DNA from: Oscheius tipulae
Taxonomy: Eukaryota > Nematoda > Chromadorea > Rhabditida > Rhabditidae
Length of the DNA: 64,000 nt
Assembly (NCBI GenBank): GCA_037178975.1
Contig: JASJZH010000005.1
Span: 8,704,501-8,768,500, forward strand
Reading direction: 5' to 3'
This document shows positions 22,004 through 32,872 of this stretch, one piece after another. The position numbers and the translations under genes are program-made. The notes below the pieces were generated by a model. It saw only the letters and a list, made by a program, of their open reading frames with translations. It was not told the DNA's origin and ran no database searches. Every line of letters starts with the position of its first letter. The first letter of the stretch is position 1.

Positions 22004-22889
22004 TTAGATGATTCCGACTTTGTTCGCCACGTCCAAAGCGTCGTAGTCTGATGTAAGACGGACGAAAGCCTTCTTCTGGAGCTGGGGAGTGATCAGGGTG
22101 TTGATCTGAAACAAAAAAATTGTCTTTGAGCATAAGGACCATCCAGACAAAAAGTTCTGAGACAGCTTGTATAGTTCAAAAGTACTCTCTACGCCCCAAT
22201 TCAAACCGCCCCGAACAGATCGGACAGAGCAGTGCTTACGAAGGCGAGAAGATCCGTAAAACTCTTGACAACCGAAGCCTGTGACGAGAACACGCAATTG
22301 CAGTGTTTTCGGGATCAAGACAGCATTTTCGAGCTTTCGGATATTCTGCAAAGTTGTAGCCCTTGATCAAATTTACAATTGCAGAACATCGAAAATTGAA
22401 AAAGTCATGTCTTGGACCCGAAACGAGGCTCGCCCCGACAAAGTTGTCTTGGTGTGCCGCACGCAATGGTGCTATGGTAGCAAGGTCGAAGAAACGAACC
22501 TTCTGGACGTCAAAGTTGTAGAGCTTCTTGACGGCGGCCTTGATCTGGTACTTGTTAGCGTGAACGTCAACGATGAAGACGAGCGTGTTATGGTCCTCGA
22601 TCTTCTTCATGGCCGATTCGGTCGTCAGGGGGTACTTGACGATGTTGTGGTTGTCCAGCTTGTTGCGGCCGGGAGCGCTCTGACGGGGGAATCTGAATTT
22701 CGTCTTTTGTACAAAATTCCAGAAGAGATCAAACCTGGGAGCACGGGCGGTCTTGAGGGTCTTGGGACGACGGAAGTGGACCGAGGTGCGGACCTTCTTC
22801 TTGTGGACGGTCTTCTGTCCCTTGACGACCTTCTTCTTGGCGTCGACGGCCTTGGCGACCTTCTTCTTCTCCGCAGTCTTGGGAGCCAT
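22004..22889 (-). CDS. RPL23A: 60S ribosomal protein L23A (uL23)
   Basis: Large-subunit protein at the polypeptide exit tunnel, a docking site for SRP and chaperones. Exons 22735-22889, 22500-22692, 22004-22105, 149 codons in frame. Seen: basic N-terminal tail rich in [29 protein letters not shown], then the core [35 protein letters not shown] and the ending [14 protein letters not shown], almost invariant in animals. ATG lies 3 nt after a CATTTTTAG acceptor. Intron 2 (22106-22499) contains a hairpin repeat. It lies 500 bp upstream of Gemin7 on the same strand, so it might or might not head the same operon. Confidence 0.97.
22285..22430. repeat. MITE-like inverted repeat in RPL23A intron 2
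   Basis: Arms such as caattgcagtgttttcg and acaattgcagaacatcgaaaa flank atattctgcaaagttgtag. The core is shared with the hairpins at about 10.88 and 59.64 kb. Confidence 0.45.
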
Positions 22890-23169
22890 ACCCTAAAAAT
22901 GCGAGTTAGAGACATGAAGTGAAAGGGGAAGAGAGATAAAGATGGGTCAGGAAACCCCGGGGCATGAGAAATGGATAATCGTGAAAGTTTTAGTGGAAAG
23001 GCACAAGAGATCAAGTGATACCAGCAATGGGCAGAATGCGAAGTATCGAGTTCAGACTGCGCATCATCTCTTAGACAAGTTAGTGCGCAGACCAAAGCCG
23101 AAACCCCCGCATTCCGCTGGGTGATATGCACAAATGAGAACACATAAGTTAGTACATATATACAGATAG
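22890..23169. other. spacer upstream of RPL23A
   Basis: 280 bp between the gliotactin-like stop and the RPL23A start; holds one worn semi-palindromic motif at about 23056-23092 (actgcgcatcatctctt ... agttagtgcgcag -type). Confidence 0.4.
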
Positions 23170-25953
23170 TTACAGAACACTTAGACGGGAGGTGGGCTCG
23201 AAGGAGGAGGCTGAGGGGACGTCGCGATGGTACTCGACCAGCTTGTGGTCCTCGACCTGATCCTCAATCCCGTAGTGCTTCTCATACAGTTGATAAGCGA
23301 ACGAGAAGGTCAGGACGATGAACAGGATCAACACCACGATCACGACACCCGTTAGCCATTTGAAGACGGTCAGCTCGCGCCGGACAGAGACTTCCGAAGG
23401 CGGAAACGTAGTGGTCATGTAATTGACCAGCTGCGGGATGTACTCATTCCAGAAGGCAATGTCCTGGTATCGGTAGTCCCTTTCCAAGGTACCCGGCACC
23501 CTCACTCCCAGCTCCTTGGTGTAGTTGAAGTTTAGGTACCAGTGCCTGCGTGGCTGATAAGCTGACCAGGTCCCGTCAGCGACAAAGTTCGGATCCCTGA
23601 AAGCGACTGGTATCGATTTTTGTGGTGGAATGACTCACTGGAAGTAGGCGAATCTCCTCAAGAAGTTGGTGAAGACCTGGGAGGCATTTCTGTCCGCATC
23701 GGAGAAATTGAAGCCCTGCATGTGCTGAGGGAGAAGCTTGTTCGGGAGGAAGGCAAAGCCAAGACCCATATACAGGTCGCACTCGCGACATTGACCTGGA
23801 AATGGGCTTTTATGATTGTAAAGTAGTTTCTCTGAAGCATCAAATGATGTTTTGCATCGCTTGGGAATCGAACCAGGCACCGTTAGCTCCGCAGGCGAGC
23901 CTCTACCGACTGCGCCATATGGAGCAAAGTTCGCGTGTTCCGCCTGTTGGGTTCATGAACTCGCTTTAAGGCTTTGCAATGAAAACGTACCCATCCAATC
24001 CGGAATCTCCTTCGTTGCCTTCGACATATTGTAGTTGTTCACATACATCCAGACCCTCGACCCGGCTGAGGAATGAAGATGTGCCGAGAGACCAATCGGG
24101 GCCGTGTAATAGGCATCGGTGGCCAGTTGGACGAAGCTTTTTCGGATGTTCCACTCGTCGGCACTGTCCGGCCAATAGGTATACCTGTCGATCATTGCCT
24201 CGGCGATAGCTTCCCGATTCATCGAGTAGTTGTGACGGAAGCTGTACTCCAGACAGAAGCTCCTCATATACTGCTGATCGACATTGTTGAAGTCGTTGAA
24301 CTCTCCCAGCTTCCGGTTCTCTAGGACGACTTCACTTCCATCCTGGGCATTCTGTCCTATGAGCATAGGGACAGGACTGATGACCGAGGCGATTCCAGTG
24401 GGAGCATTGTTCAGAATCCAGAGCGGGTTTCCCGGTACGTACTTCCCGTCCACGGTCGGCATGAACAGGTACCGATTGTACTCTATGGGAATGGTGGTTG
24501 TGGCTCGAACAATGTCGTTGGTGGATCTTGTATTGATGCAATCCCAGACATGAGCAGCCACGGCCTGAGTGCAGCCAAGGTATCGACCAAGTTTGAGTGT
24601 GTTGTTGAAGGCCAAAGCCGTCTTGCCAATCGTGGAATGGTAGGAGACCTCAGCACCGGACATCACTATAGCGGAGCGGAAGAGATCTGTAATAGAAGGT
24701 GTGAGCCAGAACCAAACTAGATTTAGGGTGCGCACCAACCCGTATATAGCCATAAAGTCTGCGTATCGGTAAGTTCTGTACAAGGCAAGAATCGAACCCG
24801 CACCTTTTGCTCCGCAGTCGGACCTCTAACCGACTGCGCTATCCAGGACGAAGTTCGCACGCTTCACTGGGTCCTTGATCAAAATACAGTTTGGTATCAT
24901 TAGGCTATTAGCGTTGGTGTGCACTCCAAATTGTAAACTGAGTGAACTGGAAGAAATCCTCACTCTTTGAGAACGGTGTGAGCATGTGAAGCCCGATAGA
25001 GACAGCGCCTGCGTCGTGACCCATAACGGTGACAGCCTGGGGATCTCCTCCGAAATGAGCAATGTGATCTCTGACGAATTCGAGGGCCATCTTCTGATCC
25101 TGCAGACCATAATTTCCAGTGTTCGAGTCCCCAAGGGACATGAATCCAAAGGAGCCCAGTCGGTAGTTGACCGTGACCACGACCATCCCTCTCGAAGCCA
25201 GCACATGAGCTGGCCATTCGGAAGCCGATCCGGTTTGGAAGTTACCCCCGTGGAAGAAGACGATGACTGGGTAGATTCTTCCAGAAGTTTTCGAGACCTA
25301 AGTCGATTCCTAGATAGGACGGGTAAGACAACTCACGTCGGGAGAGAAAATGTTGAGGTAGAGACAGTCTTCTTCCACCAGGAACGGGTAGGGATCATCG
25401 ATGAATGGCTGGGGCCGCTTCTCCACATCCTGTGCACAGGTGGCCCCGTACTGGAAGGCGACGAAGGGCTCGGTGCCCGGGAAATGGGTCAACTTTTGAG
25501 GGGGCTGAAACAGTACTTTAACACCTGTATCTCTGTCTCGATGTCTCTCTGTTCCTAGACTCTACCTTGAATCGACGGTTCGAGACCGGTGGTTCCGCAT
25601 AAGGCACCCCGAGAAATGTGTAGACGGTCACATTGTTTTTCGGATACAATGGGTTCGGTTCCATTGGCATCCTGTCTCTTGGAATCTGTTCCGTGACGTC
25701 TTGAGTCGGGGTCCATGGTAGATCGCGAAGAGTCACAGCCTTTCCCAATAACTGTCCTACTGGCAGTTTGATGACTACCTCATCGTCTAAAAGACCCTAA
25801 AATCGATATTTAGAACCCTCCAAAAGCAGGACTCACTTGAAATTTAGGCCTCGGCGTCGTTGGCGGACCGAACGGATTGAATATATCGATTGGCCTGGTG
25901 GGTTGTGGCACATATTGGGCACTGACGGTGCCTAACAGGACAAGAAGGAACAT
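23170..25953 (-). CDS. gliotactin-like cholinesterase-fold adhesion protein
   Basis: Type I membrane protein with an inactive carboxylesterase/cholinesterase fold, the plan of neuroligin, neurotactin and gliotactin. Exons 25837-25953, 25566-25796, 25337-25504, 24964-25297, 23991-24686, 23639-23795, 23170-23596; 709 codons in frame. Seen: signal peptide (MFLLVLLGTVSA), FLGVPYAEPP, EDCLYLNIFSP, VIVFFHGGNF, VNYRLGSFGF, NYGLQDQ, FGGDPQAVTVMGHDAGA, FRSAIVMSGAE, then a helix of about 23 hydrophobic residues (LTGVVIVVLILFIVLTFSFAY) and a short cytoplasmic tail ending SVL, a class I PDZ-ligand pattern. The nucleophile-elbow serine (family GESAG) is aspartate, so it should not hydrolyse esters. Gliotactin is the closest type I recognise, but other non-catalytic relatives are possible. 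Introns 5 and 6 carry tRNA-like relics. Confidence 0.85.
23858..23938 (-). repeat. tRNA-like relic in gliotactin-like intron 6
   Basis: Read on minus it has atggcgcagtcggtagagg (A-box-like) and ggttcgattcc (B-box). Acceptor stem pairing is incomplete and the anticodon-loop T33 is missing, so it is a tRNA-derived relic, not a tRNA I can support. Confidence 0.5.
24780..24856 (-). repeat. tRNA-like relic in gliotactin-like intron 5
   Basis: Minus strand shows gatagcgcagtcggttagagg, then gactgcgga and gggttcgattc. The T arm pairs (gcggg/cttgc with wobble), but the acceptor and anticodon arms do not. Same family as 23858-23938. Next to it at 24726-24770 is one semi-palindromic motif. Confidence 0.5.
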
Positions 25954-26509
25954 CACTTGAGCAACATCGACAAATAAGAGCCTAATTACATACAAAAGTT
26001 GAGAAATTTGAGCCGAACAAGTTTAGGAGAGTTGAAAAATTGAAGAAAGGGAGTTCCGCCGTGATACGGTAATAGTCAGTCGCAGAGCGTTTGCAGCGTG
26101 AAGGCCAGGCCAGTCGCGGCGGGACCCAGGGGACAGACTGATGGTTGGATCAGAGACGCAGAGACCAGCTCTTTGGTCTGATTAGAGCGAATCTACTCCC
26201 ATTGTTGCCGATCTCCGTGTATTTGCTTCCCCTTTGGAATCTAGTGTCCAGAAAAAAGCGCTGCCCGGTTCACACAGATGGCGCAGTCCTACAACTCAAA
26301 GAGTTCCAGGTTCAGCTTCCAGACATGAAAATCGTTTGGTGATTTATTGAAAAAGTGGTTGAAAACCTGATTGAAAAGTGATTGAAAACCAGTTTATCAG
26401 AATACGAAACAAAAGATCGGGATCAGCACCAAGTACTCGTAACATGGAAGAGAGACAAAAGTGATCGGGGAAAGAATACTGGTAGGTATGAACTGATATG
26501 AGAAAGAGG
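25954..26509. other. spacer between innexin and gliotactin-like gene
   Basis: 556 bp, presumably innexin 3' UTR and gliotactin-like promoter. No gene seen. Confidence 0.5.
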
Positions 26510-28195
26510 TCAAACGTCGGTCGGACTGTTACGAGCAGATGAAGACGGCTGTTGGGCCTTGTCTGTGATACGCAGTGTGCCCTGTTCCATGTAGTGCATG
26601 GGAGCAGAGGAGTCCGGTTGGTAGAAACTGAAAATGGTTGTTCTGGTGAACAGGGAAGTGCTTACTCGTAGGTGGGCGGCTTGCAGAACTTGGCGGGGAG
26701 GAGAGAATGCTTGTCGCTCGAGGAGTCGTCCGAATAGCTCTGAATAGACGGTTATGAGTCTCTCTGTCGCTGTCTCTCTCTCTCTCTCTCTCCCTGTCTC
26801 AGACTTACATCGCTGGTCCTGTATTTAGCCAAAAGAGCCGTGGCCAAATCAAAAGTCGTACGACTACCAACGCATTCCGAGACGAACTGGAGAAGGAGGA
26901 CACCGTCGGGATGAAGGCACTCGCTCACAAAGCGCTGAACTTCGGCACGGGGAGTTCCAGACTAAATTTGGGATAAAATTAGGAAAGGAGGTGAGGGTAC
27001 CTTGTAGTAGCTGACTTTGTAGAGGACAGAGCGGGTTCGGAGATGAGGAATCATCATGAGGCAGAGGTACCAGAGGAAGTTGGCCACATTGAGGATGGCC
27101 AAGAAGACGAACCAGAAGTAGAGGACAAAGTAGAGCTTCTCGTTGATTAGATTCATCATGATAACACATTGGACCGTGTGATTTTGGATCTGAAAATTGT
27201 GTTAAGAAACCAAATTTCTCAATGCTTACATTGCCCAGACGACGAATCTGGAAGTCGCACATAATGACTCTGGGGAAGACTGTAGATTCATGGGCTTGGA
27301 CCCCGTTGAACAGATTCCAGGCGGTTTGATAGCCCCAGTGGAGATAGCTCTCTCCGAGGAAATGGTTCAGAATGACGACCTGACAGTAGATGTTCAGCAC
27401 GTAGAAGGCTTTGGTGATCAGGTACAGAATCATAGCGTTCTTGCCGCTCCGGGGAGTGGCCGTGAGTCGGGAGCGACGGTCAGCCGAGCCGAAAGTCGAG
27501 ACAGTTTCCATGAAATAGTCGGCCAGCTTCTTTATCTCATCCTCTCTCTTCTCGCCGGACAGCTTATTCACCTTCTCGGTCTCTTTGAGGAAACCTCGAG
27601 GGTTGATGGCCGTCTTCTTGTGCATTATGTTCCAGAAATAGTTGGGGAGGAAGAAGCAGACGGACTAAAACTGGGATGTAGGCCTCATAGGAGTCTAGAA
27701 TTACGGCGCGCAACTTGCATCCATAGTGCAGCGCTAAGCAGTGCTAAGGCTATTAAACCAAGAGGCCGGTGTTCGGATTCCCAGCTTCAGATATTGAGCT
27801 TTTGTATTTAAAAACCTACCTGAAGAGCTAACATGATTGGAACCCAACGGTAGTAGGAGACATGGTCGTTCCTTTCACCAGTACCAATCTTCGGAATTTC
27901 GTCTTCGAAGGGCACGTGGTAGCTGTTAGCGATGAAACAGTAGTCCTAAAGTAACATTTGGTTACTGACTAATTGGAAATCCAACCTCGGCATACTTCTC
28001 CCATCCTCCCTTGAATTCGCTCGGTACCCAGCATTGGATCGGACTTCCAAAGTACTGCTTGGCCGAGATGGCGATGGCGAAGAAACCTAGTAGGTACGAG
28101 GTCACATAGTAGTTCAGATGGTCCACGAAGTCGGCGACCACCTGCTTTTTGACCGTCTTCTCAACAAATCTGTTGAGAAATGGTATTCCTAACAT
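26510..28195 (-). CDS. innexin (gap-junction protein)
   Basis: Four-helix membrane protein that forms invertebrate gap junctions and hemichannels. Exons 27986-28195, 27820-27945, 27230-27664, 27001-27189, 26809-26961, 26666-26739, 26510-26627; 434 codons in frame, usual for the family. Seen: N-terminal helix 1 (YYVTSYLLGFFAIAISAKQYF), extracellular QCWVP, the family signature YYRWVPIMLALQ at the start of helix 2, long loop with a KRED segment, second extracellular loop with FPRVIMCDF and CVIMMNLINEKLYFVLYFW in helix 4. The cytoplasmic tail is serine-rich and ends PTDV, a possible PDZ ligand. Which innexin subtype cannot be told. Upstream 1.3 kb holds no clear gene. Confidence 0.95.
26769..26800. 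repeat. (TC)n microsatellite
   Basis: A run of about 12 tc units in an innexin intron. A comparable (ag)n run is at 28801-28820. Confidence 0.7.
27710..27788 (+). repeat. tRNA-like relic in innexin intron 2
   Basis: atagtgcagcgctaagc (A-box-like) and ggtgttcggattcc (B-box-like), antisense to the gene; no proper cloverleaf. Confidence 0.35.
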
Positions 28196-29527
28196 CTGAA
28201 ATACGGTGGTTATTGAGAGTGAGAGAACGAAGTAAGAAGGGCATGTCTCTGTCTGTCTCTGAGCTTATTAGAGAGGAACGAAGAAAGGTGTGTAGTCAAG
28301 ACACGTCGCGCATCCCTGCCAAAGCCGGCCGTGACCCCTAGTCATGGCAAATATGCTCAAGAACAATGCGTGCCGTACAAGCGAGTGGAGATAAAGAAAG
28401 AGGAGGGCGATTTAGAAGAAAAAGGAGATAAACGGTCCCGAAGGTGAAACGATCCCGGCGTCCTAGGTAGGGGTCAGCCCCGCCCCATCCTAGAGACGGT
28501 CAAGGAATGAATGGCAAGGTCACCCGAGCATATGTCACCACTGTCGGAAAGCGATGCGTATCGCTTTTCCGCTTTTTTTCTGGACCGATACTGACCAAAT
28601 AAATTCTGAAAAGTGATTTCAGAGAAAAGTGATCGTTCTCTGACCAAAACCCAGGTAATCCATAAGAGCCGACGCAACACCTCTCATTACCCCGCCGGAC
28701 AGGTCACTGGGTCGAGAGCCTAGCCTAATGGATTGAGAGATAGAGATCGTGGGACTGTCCTCCTCGTATTGAGGGGTAAGACTGATGCAAAAGGGTACCA
28801 GAGAGAGAGAGAGAGAGAGACAACAGATGGTCCCGTGCCGTAAGAGAGAATACAAAAGATGAGTAACTATGGGAAACTGTCTGACCATTGCTGTAAGTGA
28901 CCGTAGGTATTTGAACTTCGCGCCCAAAATTGAGAATTGTGTACTCAAAAACTAATAATTTTGAGCGAAAAAAAGTGGAATACATCCTCAAAGATGTTGT
29001 ATGCAAATTCAAAAACTTTGTCTTAATTGGGATCGAACCCGGGACCTTTCGGCCACAGTCGGAGTTCTTACCGACTGATCTAAGGAAGCAAAGCCGGCGC
29101 GCGATTTCTTATCAGTACATGAAGGTGGACCGAACATAACGAGATTCTTTGCTTCGAATATATTTTTGAAAGGTTCAAAGGGATTCTTGAAGGTATTGAA
29201 CTCCACTCGTTTCTGGGTCATAGTCTTATGCAAAGGGGACCAAAGGGAGACTCTGTTGAAACTCACCAACCAACTGTATCAAATCGAAGAAGCTTCTCAC
29301 CCTCTCAGTGTTTGTTCGTGACTATTTACTCTCGGCGCCTATCAAACTGAGGTATCAGTCGAGATCCGCCACGAATGTTTCTCTACTGAAGCACTGTGGT
29401 ATGTCTGTGTCTCCCTGTTTCTGTGTTTCATCCTCAAAAATCCATAAACTACGGAAGTCCATAAACTGCTGTTCTTTATTGCGTACAAACATATACAAAT
29501 ATGTACAAATCGCCACAGTCGACAAAT
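28196..29527. other. spacer upstream of innexin
   Basis: 1.33 kb, probably innexin promoter and 5' region plus the 3' end of the small heat-shock gene. A minus frame at 28474-28610 (after an ACTTTTCAG) is open but has no recognised family, and I do not call it. Contains an (ag)n run at 28801 and a tRNA-like relic at 29028-29105. Confidence 0.4.
29028..29105 (-). repeat. tRNA-like relic
   Basis: Minus strand: ttagatcagtcggtaagaac, gactgtggc and cccgggttcgatccc. A-box- and B-box-like parts are good but stems fail. Confidence 0.45.
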
Positions 29528-30435
29528 TTATGGACTGTGCTCGATGGCGATCTGACGAGCAGTTGGCTCGCCAGTCTTCGGAGCGTCGATGAACAGATGG
29601 CCGTCTTTGGTGATCGAGGACTTCAATTCCTGGAGGTTGCAGTCTTCCGGGAGAGCCCACTTTCGCACGAAGGACCTAAACTTCAGTTGAAGCTAAAAGA
29701 CAGTACATACCTCTTGAGGTACTGATCATCATCGTGGATCTCGTGAGCGCCTTCAATAGTCAGTACGTGTCCCTCAATGGAGACCTTGAGCTCCTCTGGC
29801 TGGAAATTAGTGAAAAGTTGAAACTTGTGAATCTCGCCACTGCGAATCACCTCAGCTTCGATACGTAGTTCTTTCATATTGCGTATCATGGCCAAGAGTT
29901 GGTGCATAGCTCTAGACTGTCTGTTTCTACACATCTCGACTGCGCACCAACTCTTGTCGCAGATACGCAATCGTTCCTAAAATCTAAAGAAGCCTGTGAG
30001 TTGCTGTGCAGTTCCAGACTGTCTGGCTACGATACTTTTGCGCAGTTTCTGCCGCGTACCAACTCATGAGTTTCGATACACAGCTGCATGACAAATCTTG
30101 CTAGATATAAAGTTCCATAGTATAATAATTGTTGCGCTACTTCCTGTCTGCAGACATCAAAAATTTCCCCTGCCCCTAAATGATTAAAGGATTCTTTGGT
30201 TCAAAACATAAGTTTCGGTACCTTGAAGTGAGAGACATCCAGATCCACTCCAAAGTGGCGATTGTCGTTGACTACCTAAAATCTCCCCTTTCTCCAGTTT
30301 TGAAGCTCAAGAAACCTGCGTATTGCTCTGGCTGAGACGACGAGTAGCTGGAAGAGAGCGTTCCCAGCGATTGATTTCATGGAACATGTCGTCCAGATGG
30401 GTGCGGAAGATGGGAGAGAATGGAGTAAGAGACAT
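29528..30435 (-). CDS. alpha-crystallin small heat-shock protein
   Basis: ATP-independent chaperone that binds unfolding proteins in the cytosol. Exons 30316-30435, 30222-30275, 29711-29799, 29528-29675; 136 codons in frame, typical of nematode HSP16-type proteins. Seen: short N-terminal arm with SPIFR and RWERSLP, then the alpha-crystallin domain from about residue 42: RHFGVDLDVSHFKPEELKV, GHVLTIEGAHE, SFVRKWALPEDCN, LKSSITKDGHLFIDAPK (the beta8-beta9 region), and a short tail. The upstream repeat copy at 30568-31002 contains TTCTAGAA, a two-unit heat-shock element, so heat-inducible expression is plausible. Intron 2 holds several semi-palindromic motifs (29858-30090). Confidence 0.93.
29855..30095. 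repeat. cluster of semi-palindromic ~40 bp motifs
   Basis: Copies near 29865, 29885, 29938 (tcgactgcgcaccaactc ... agatacgcaatcg) and 30045 (ccgcgtaccaactcatg ... ttcgatacacagc), both orientations, in the small heat-shock gene intron 2. Confidence 0.55.
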
Positions 30436-30567
30436 AGCTTCTTTCACAACTGAATGTTTTCAAATGGCAGTGCTTGTGTAGAAGCAGAAAGAGATAAACA
30501 GGCGTTCCTCGGCTGGTCAACAACTCGGACAAAAATAGTAAAAACACGAGGTCGGAGGGAACACTTA

Positions 30568-31002
30568 TGCTTGTTTTGGATCCCGCGGAGGAAGCAGACA
30601 GACAGAGAGACAGAGAATGCTGCTCAATGTTGCAACACTTTTGCAGAGAGAGAAAACAAGCATGTTTTTGTCCTTCCTTTTTATACAGCCCTCTTTCGAA
30701 ATCTGTTGTGTATCATGTGGTCAGCCACATTGTTTACGCCCGTGTTCCGGCCTTCTAGAAATCTCTACGCACACTCTTAAACCATACCGACCGTTCGTTT
30801 ATCCTCAATTAGCATAAGTAATGTCTCTTCCGCATCACTTTCCCCATTTTGAAATCTGTTTCTACGAGGCTATGGACTCTCTGGAACATCCCCCGGCCCC
30901 AAAGTATTGGAGTCGAAGCGAGCTTCTGGCTCTATGGGACGTGAGTCTACAGTATTGAAATGATGGATGTCGACATTTCAGACTGTAGGCCCCGACAGTA
31001 CT
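30568..31002 (+). repeat. 435 bp direct repeat, copy 1
   Basis: Matches 37504-37938 along its whole length with a constant offset of 6,936 and, by eye, one mismatch (c at 30992, t at 37928). It carries a TATA-like ttttatac at about 30679, TTCTAGAA at 30753-30760, an ATG at 30821 opening a 40-codon first exon (MSLPHHFPHF ... LLALWD) with a GTGAGT donor, and the next acceptor. After the repeat ends this copy soon hits a stop (about 31009), so here the gene is truncated. Confidence 0.95.
30753..30760. promoter_or_regulatory. heat-shock-element-like site TTCTAGAA
   Basis: Perfect inverted nTTCnnGAAn pair, the core of an HSF binding site, about 318 bp upstream of the small heat-shock gene ATG (minus) and 61 bp upstream of the plus-strand ATG at 30821. 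A third unit in phase is not evident, so binding strength is uncertain. Repeated at 37689-37696. Confidence 0.5.
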
Positions 31003-31649
31003 GTAAGGTGACACAACGAGAGTGAGTGCGCGGGAAGTCTCACAAATTATCGCATGGTTATTCCACCTACTGAGCATTCAAAATGTTTCCCCGACTGCGT
31101 ACGGATCATAGCTGAAAATCACTGGAGCATGTTGAGAGTTTAGAAAGGAACACGTGGTTTTAAACTGAAAGGGGAGTGAGACAGAGAGATAGAGAGACCG
31201 GGACACAGAGAGATATCAAAACAATCAATTGTTCAGAACCATCATGTTCATCTCCAGTCCACAGATCAGCCGAAGAAGTTCACTCCCAGTTGCGATCTTC
31301 TACCCGATTTGTCTTTGCAAATCTCGTGACTACAGTAATCTGACTGGACTTTTGGAATGACTTTGTCTCCTCATTCAATGTAAGTCCTCCAAGCAATGTT
31401 TGACCTTTTTCTGCAGATTCTTCTGCAAAATCGCCTTCGAAGGTGTCATGAACTGCATGGGGCTTCCGGAAAAGACTATCAAGTCTCTCAAAACACAGCT
31501 TGAGGTTTGAATTTCAACTTGAAGTCTACTTCGGGAACGGGACCTCTGCTCTGCTGTAGAGGCCAAACAGATGACCAAGTATGTGTTTAAATGCTTTGAA
31601 GTGCTCCTGACAAAAAGTCGTGCAGAATACTTTATTAGAAAATCACATC
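31003..31649. other. spacer downstream of C-type lectin 2
   Basis: 650 bp with no gene I can support. Confidence 0.5.
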
Positions 31650-32309
31650 TTATTTGTGTACGATGTGGACTTTCAAATCGTTTGCTGCTGTGCCATACGG
31701 TGAAAACCGGGTGTTGTACCAATCTGACCATGGTACAGCCTCTATAAAAATTTATTAAGCTTAAAAAAAGCAACTTACTCGTTTCGCACATAACGGCATT
31801 GTAGCTATCATCCGTAGTGAACCACTTGCCTTGTAAAGATGTTCCATTGATGAACACAGAGTCAAGGAGCACGGTGTACGGACCGCCGTTCGGGCTATCT
31901 ATATAAAAATCGATGGGGTTCTGCAATGGAGTTCCATCATTCCAATAACAACTTGAAGTGGAATTTGTGCTGCAGGACAGTCCAATGAAGGGGCAGCTGT
32001 AATAAGAACAGAGAAGAGGCTTGGATTCGATGTAGTTGAACAGGAAGTTATTAAGATCGTCGCTGTCCACTTTTGCAAGTGTAGCATTTTGTGTAGCACA
32101 GTAAGCTACAGCATCCGCCCAATTACGATCAGTACAGTCGTACTAAAGGGAGATTGTGACTGAGTTGTGAGATAGTTTGAGATTACCTTATAGCATTGAC
32201 AATTGTTGGGGTACATAACGTAGCCGCGAGGACAGACGACATCAGCTGAAACCGACTTCTTGTTAGCACAATGCGGCTTTTTCTGAATATGACCAGCTGC
32301 CTCAGGCAT
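31650..32309 (-). CDS. C-type-lectin-like domain protein 2 (5' end uncertain)
   Basis: C-type-lectin-fold protein, in nematodes usually secreted and often linked to immunity. Exons 32187-32309, 31779-32142, 31650-31741; 192 codons in frame. Seen: VVCPRGYVMYPNNCQCYK opening the fold, then NWADAVAYCATQNATLAKV (the helix-2 region of the domain), NNFLFNYIE, a long loop with SCPFIGLSC, a short DGTPL strand and closing MCET. The expected WIGL and Ca2+-binding EPN/WND signatures are not clear, so sugar binding is doubtful. An AATAAA follows the stop. The chosen ATG gives no signal peptide, so a first exon may lie in 32310-32870, or the exons may join the lectin gene upstream, or the copy may be incomplete. 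Confidence 0.65.
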
Positions 32310-32872
32310 ATTGCATCATGTTCGAAGGAACCGTCATGTCAGTCATTTCCAAGAATACCTAGACTTAGTTATGAGCCAAAGATTAAAGGTTCCAAGTAGT
32401 TTCATTTTTCATGCCCTTGAATCTATGTTTCGTGAGTGGAACCATTAAAGTGTGGGAGATAAGAGGAATGGCTGATAGCTGACTGTGTCGAGAGCTTGGC
32501 TGACAGCTGACTGTGTCGAGAGATCTTCTTTTCATTGAGAACTCAATCACTTGACACCAGCTATAGCTACCAAAATTCGAGGTTTTTTGGTCCCACAAAA
32601 GTATAAAACTGATTTTATCCCTATTTTCTACTCGAAATATGCTGGCAAAAAGAGTTACCAAAGTTCAAACCAGCCACCTCTAGTGCCGTAATCCTATCCA
32701 ATACATCAACTACGTCTTTGCCGCGGACTGACAAACAAAGTCAGCCACAGACACCATAGCTTTTTAATAGTTTAGATCAGAACTAACAGGTCTAACAGAG
32801 AGATTTTCCCCGAAAAATCAAAGTTATCAGCCTTACCACACTTAGCCTTTGCATTAGGTGAAGTGGTAGGAG

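Noticed and set aside
22281..22922. 213-codon plus-strand open frame over RPL23A
   Set aside because: It is the antisense shadow of the highly biased RPL23A exons.
23858..24856. Two intronic sequences as functional tRNA genes
   Set aside because: A and B boxes are good, but acceptor and anticodon stems do not pair and T33 is lost in one; treated as tRNA-derived relics.
24986..25558. 190-codon plus-strand open frame
   Set aside because: Antisense of the gliotactin-like exons; no domain, and the minus frame is strongly homologous.
28474..28680. Exon upstream of innexin
   Set aside because: Open after a TTTTCAG but without homology, phase partner or start; cannot be supported.
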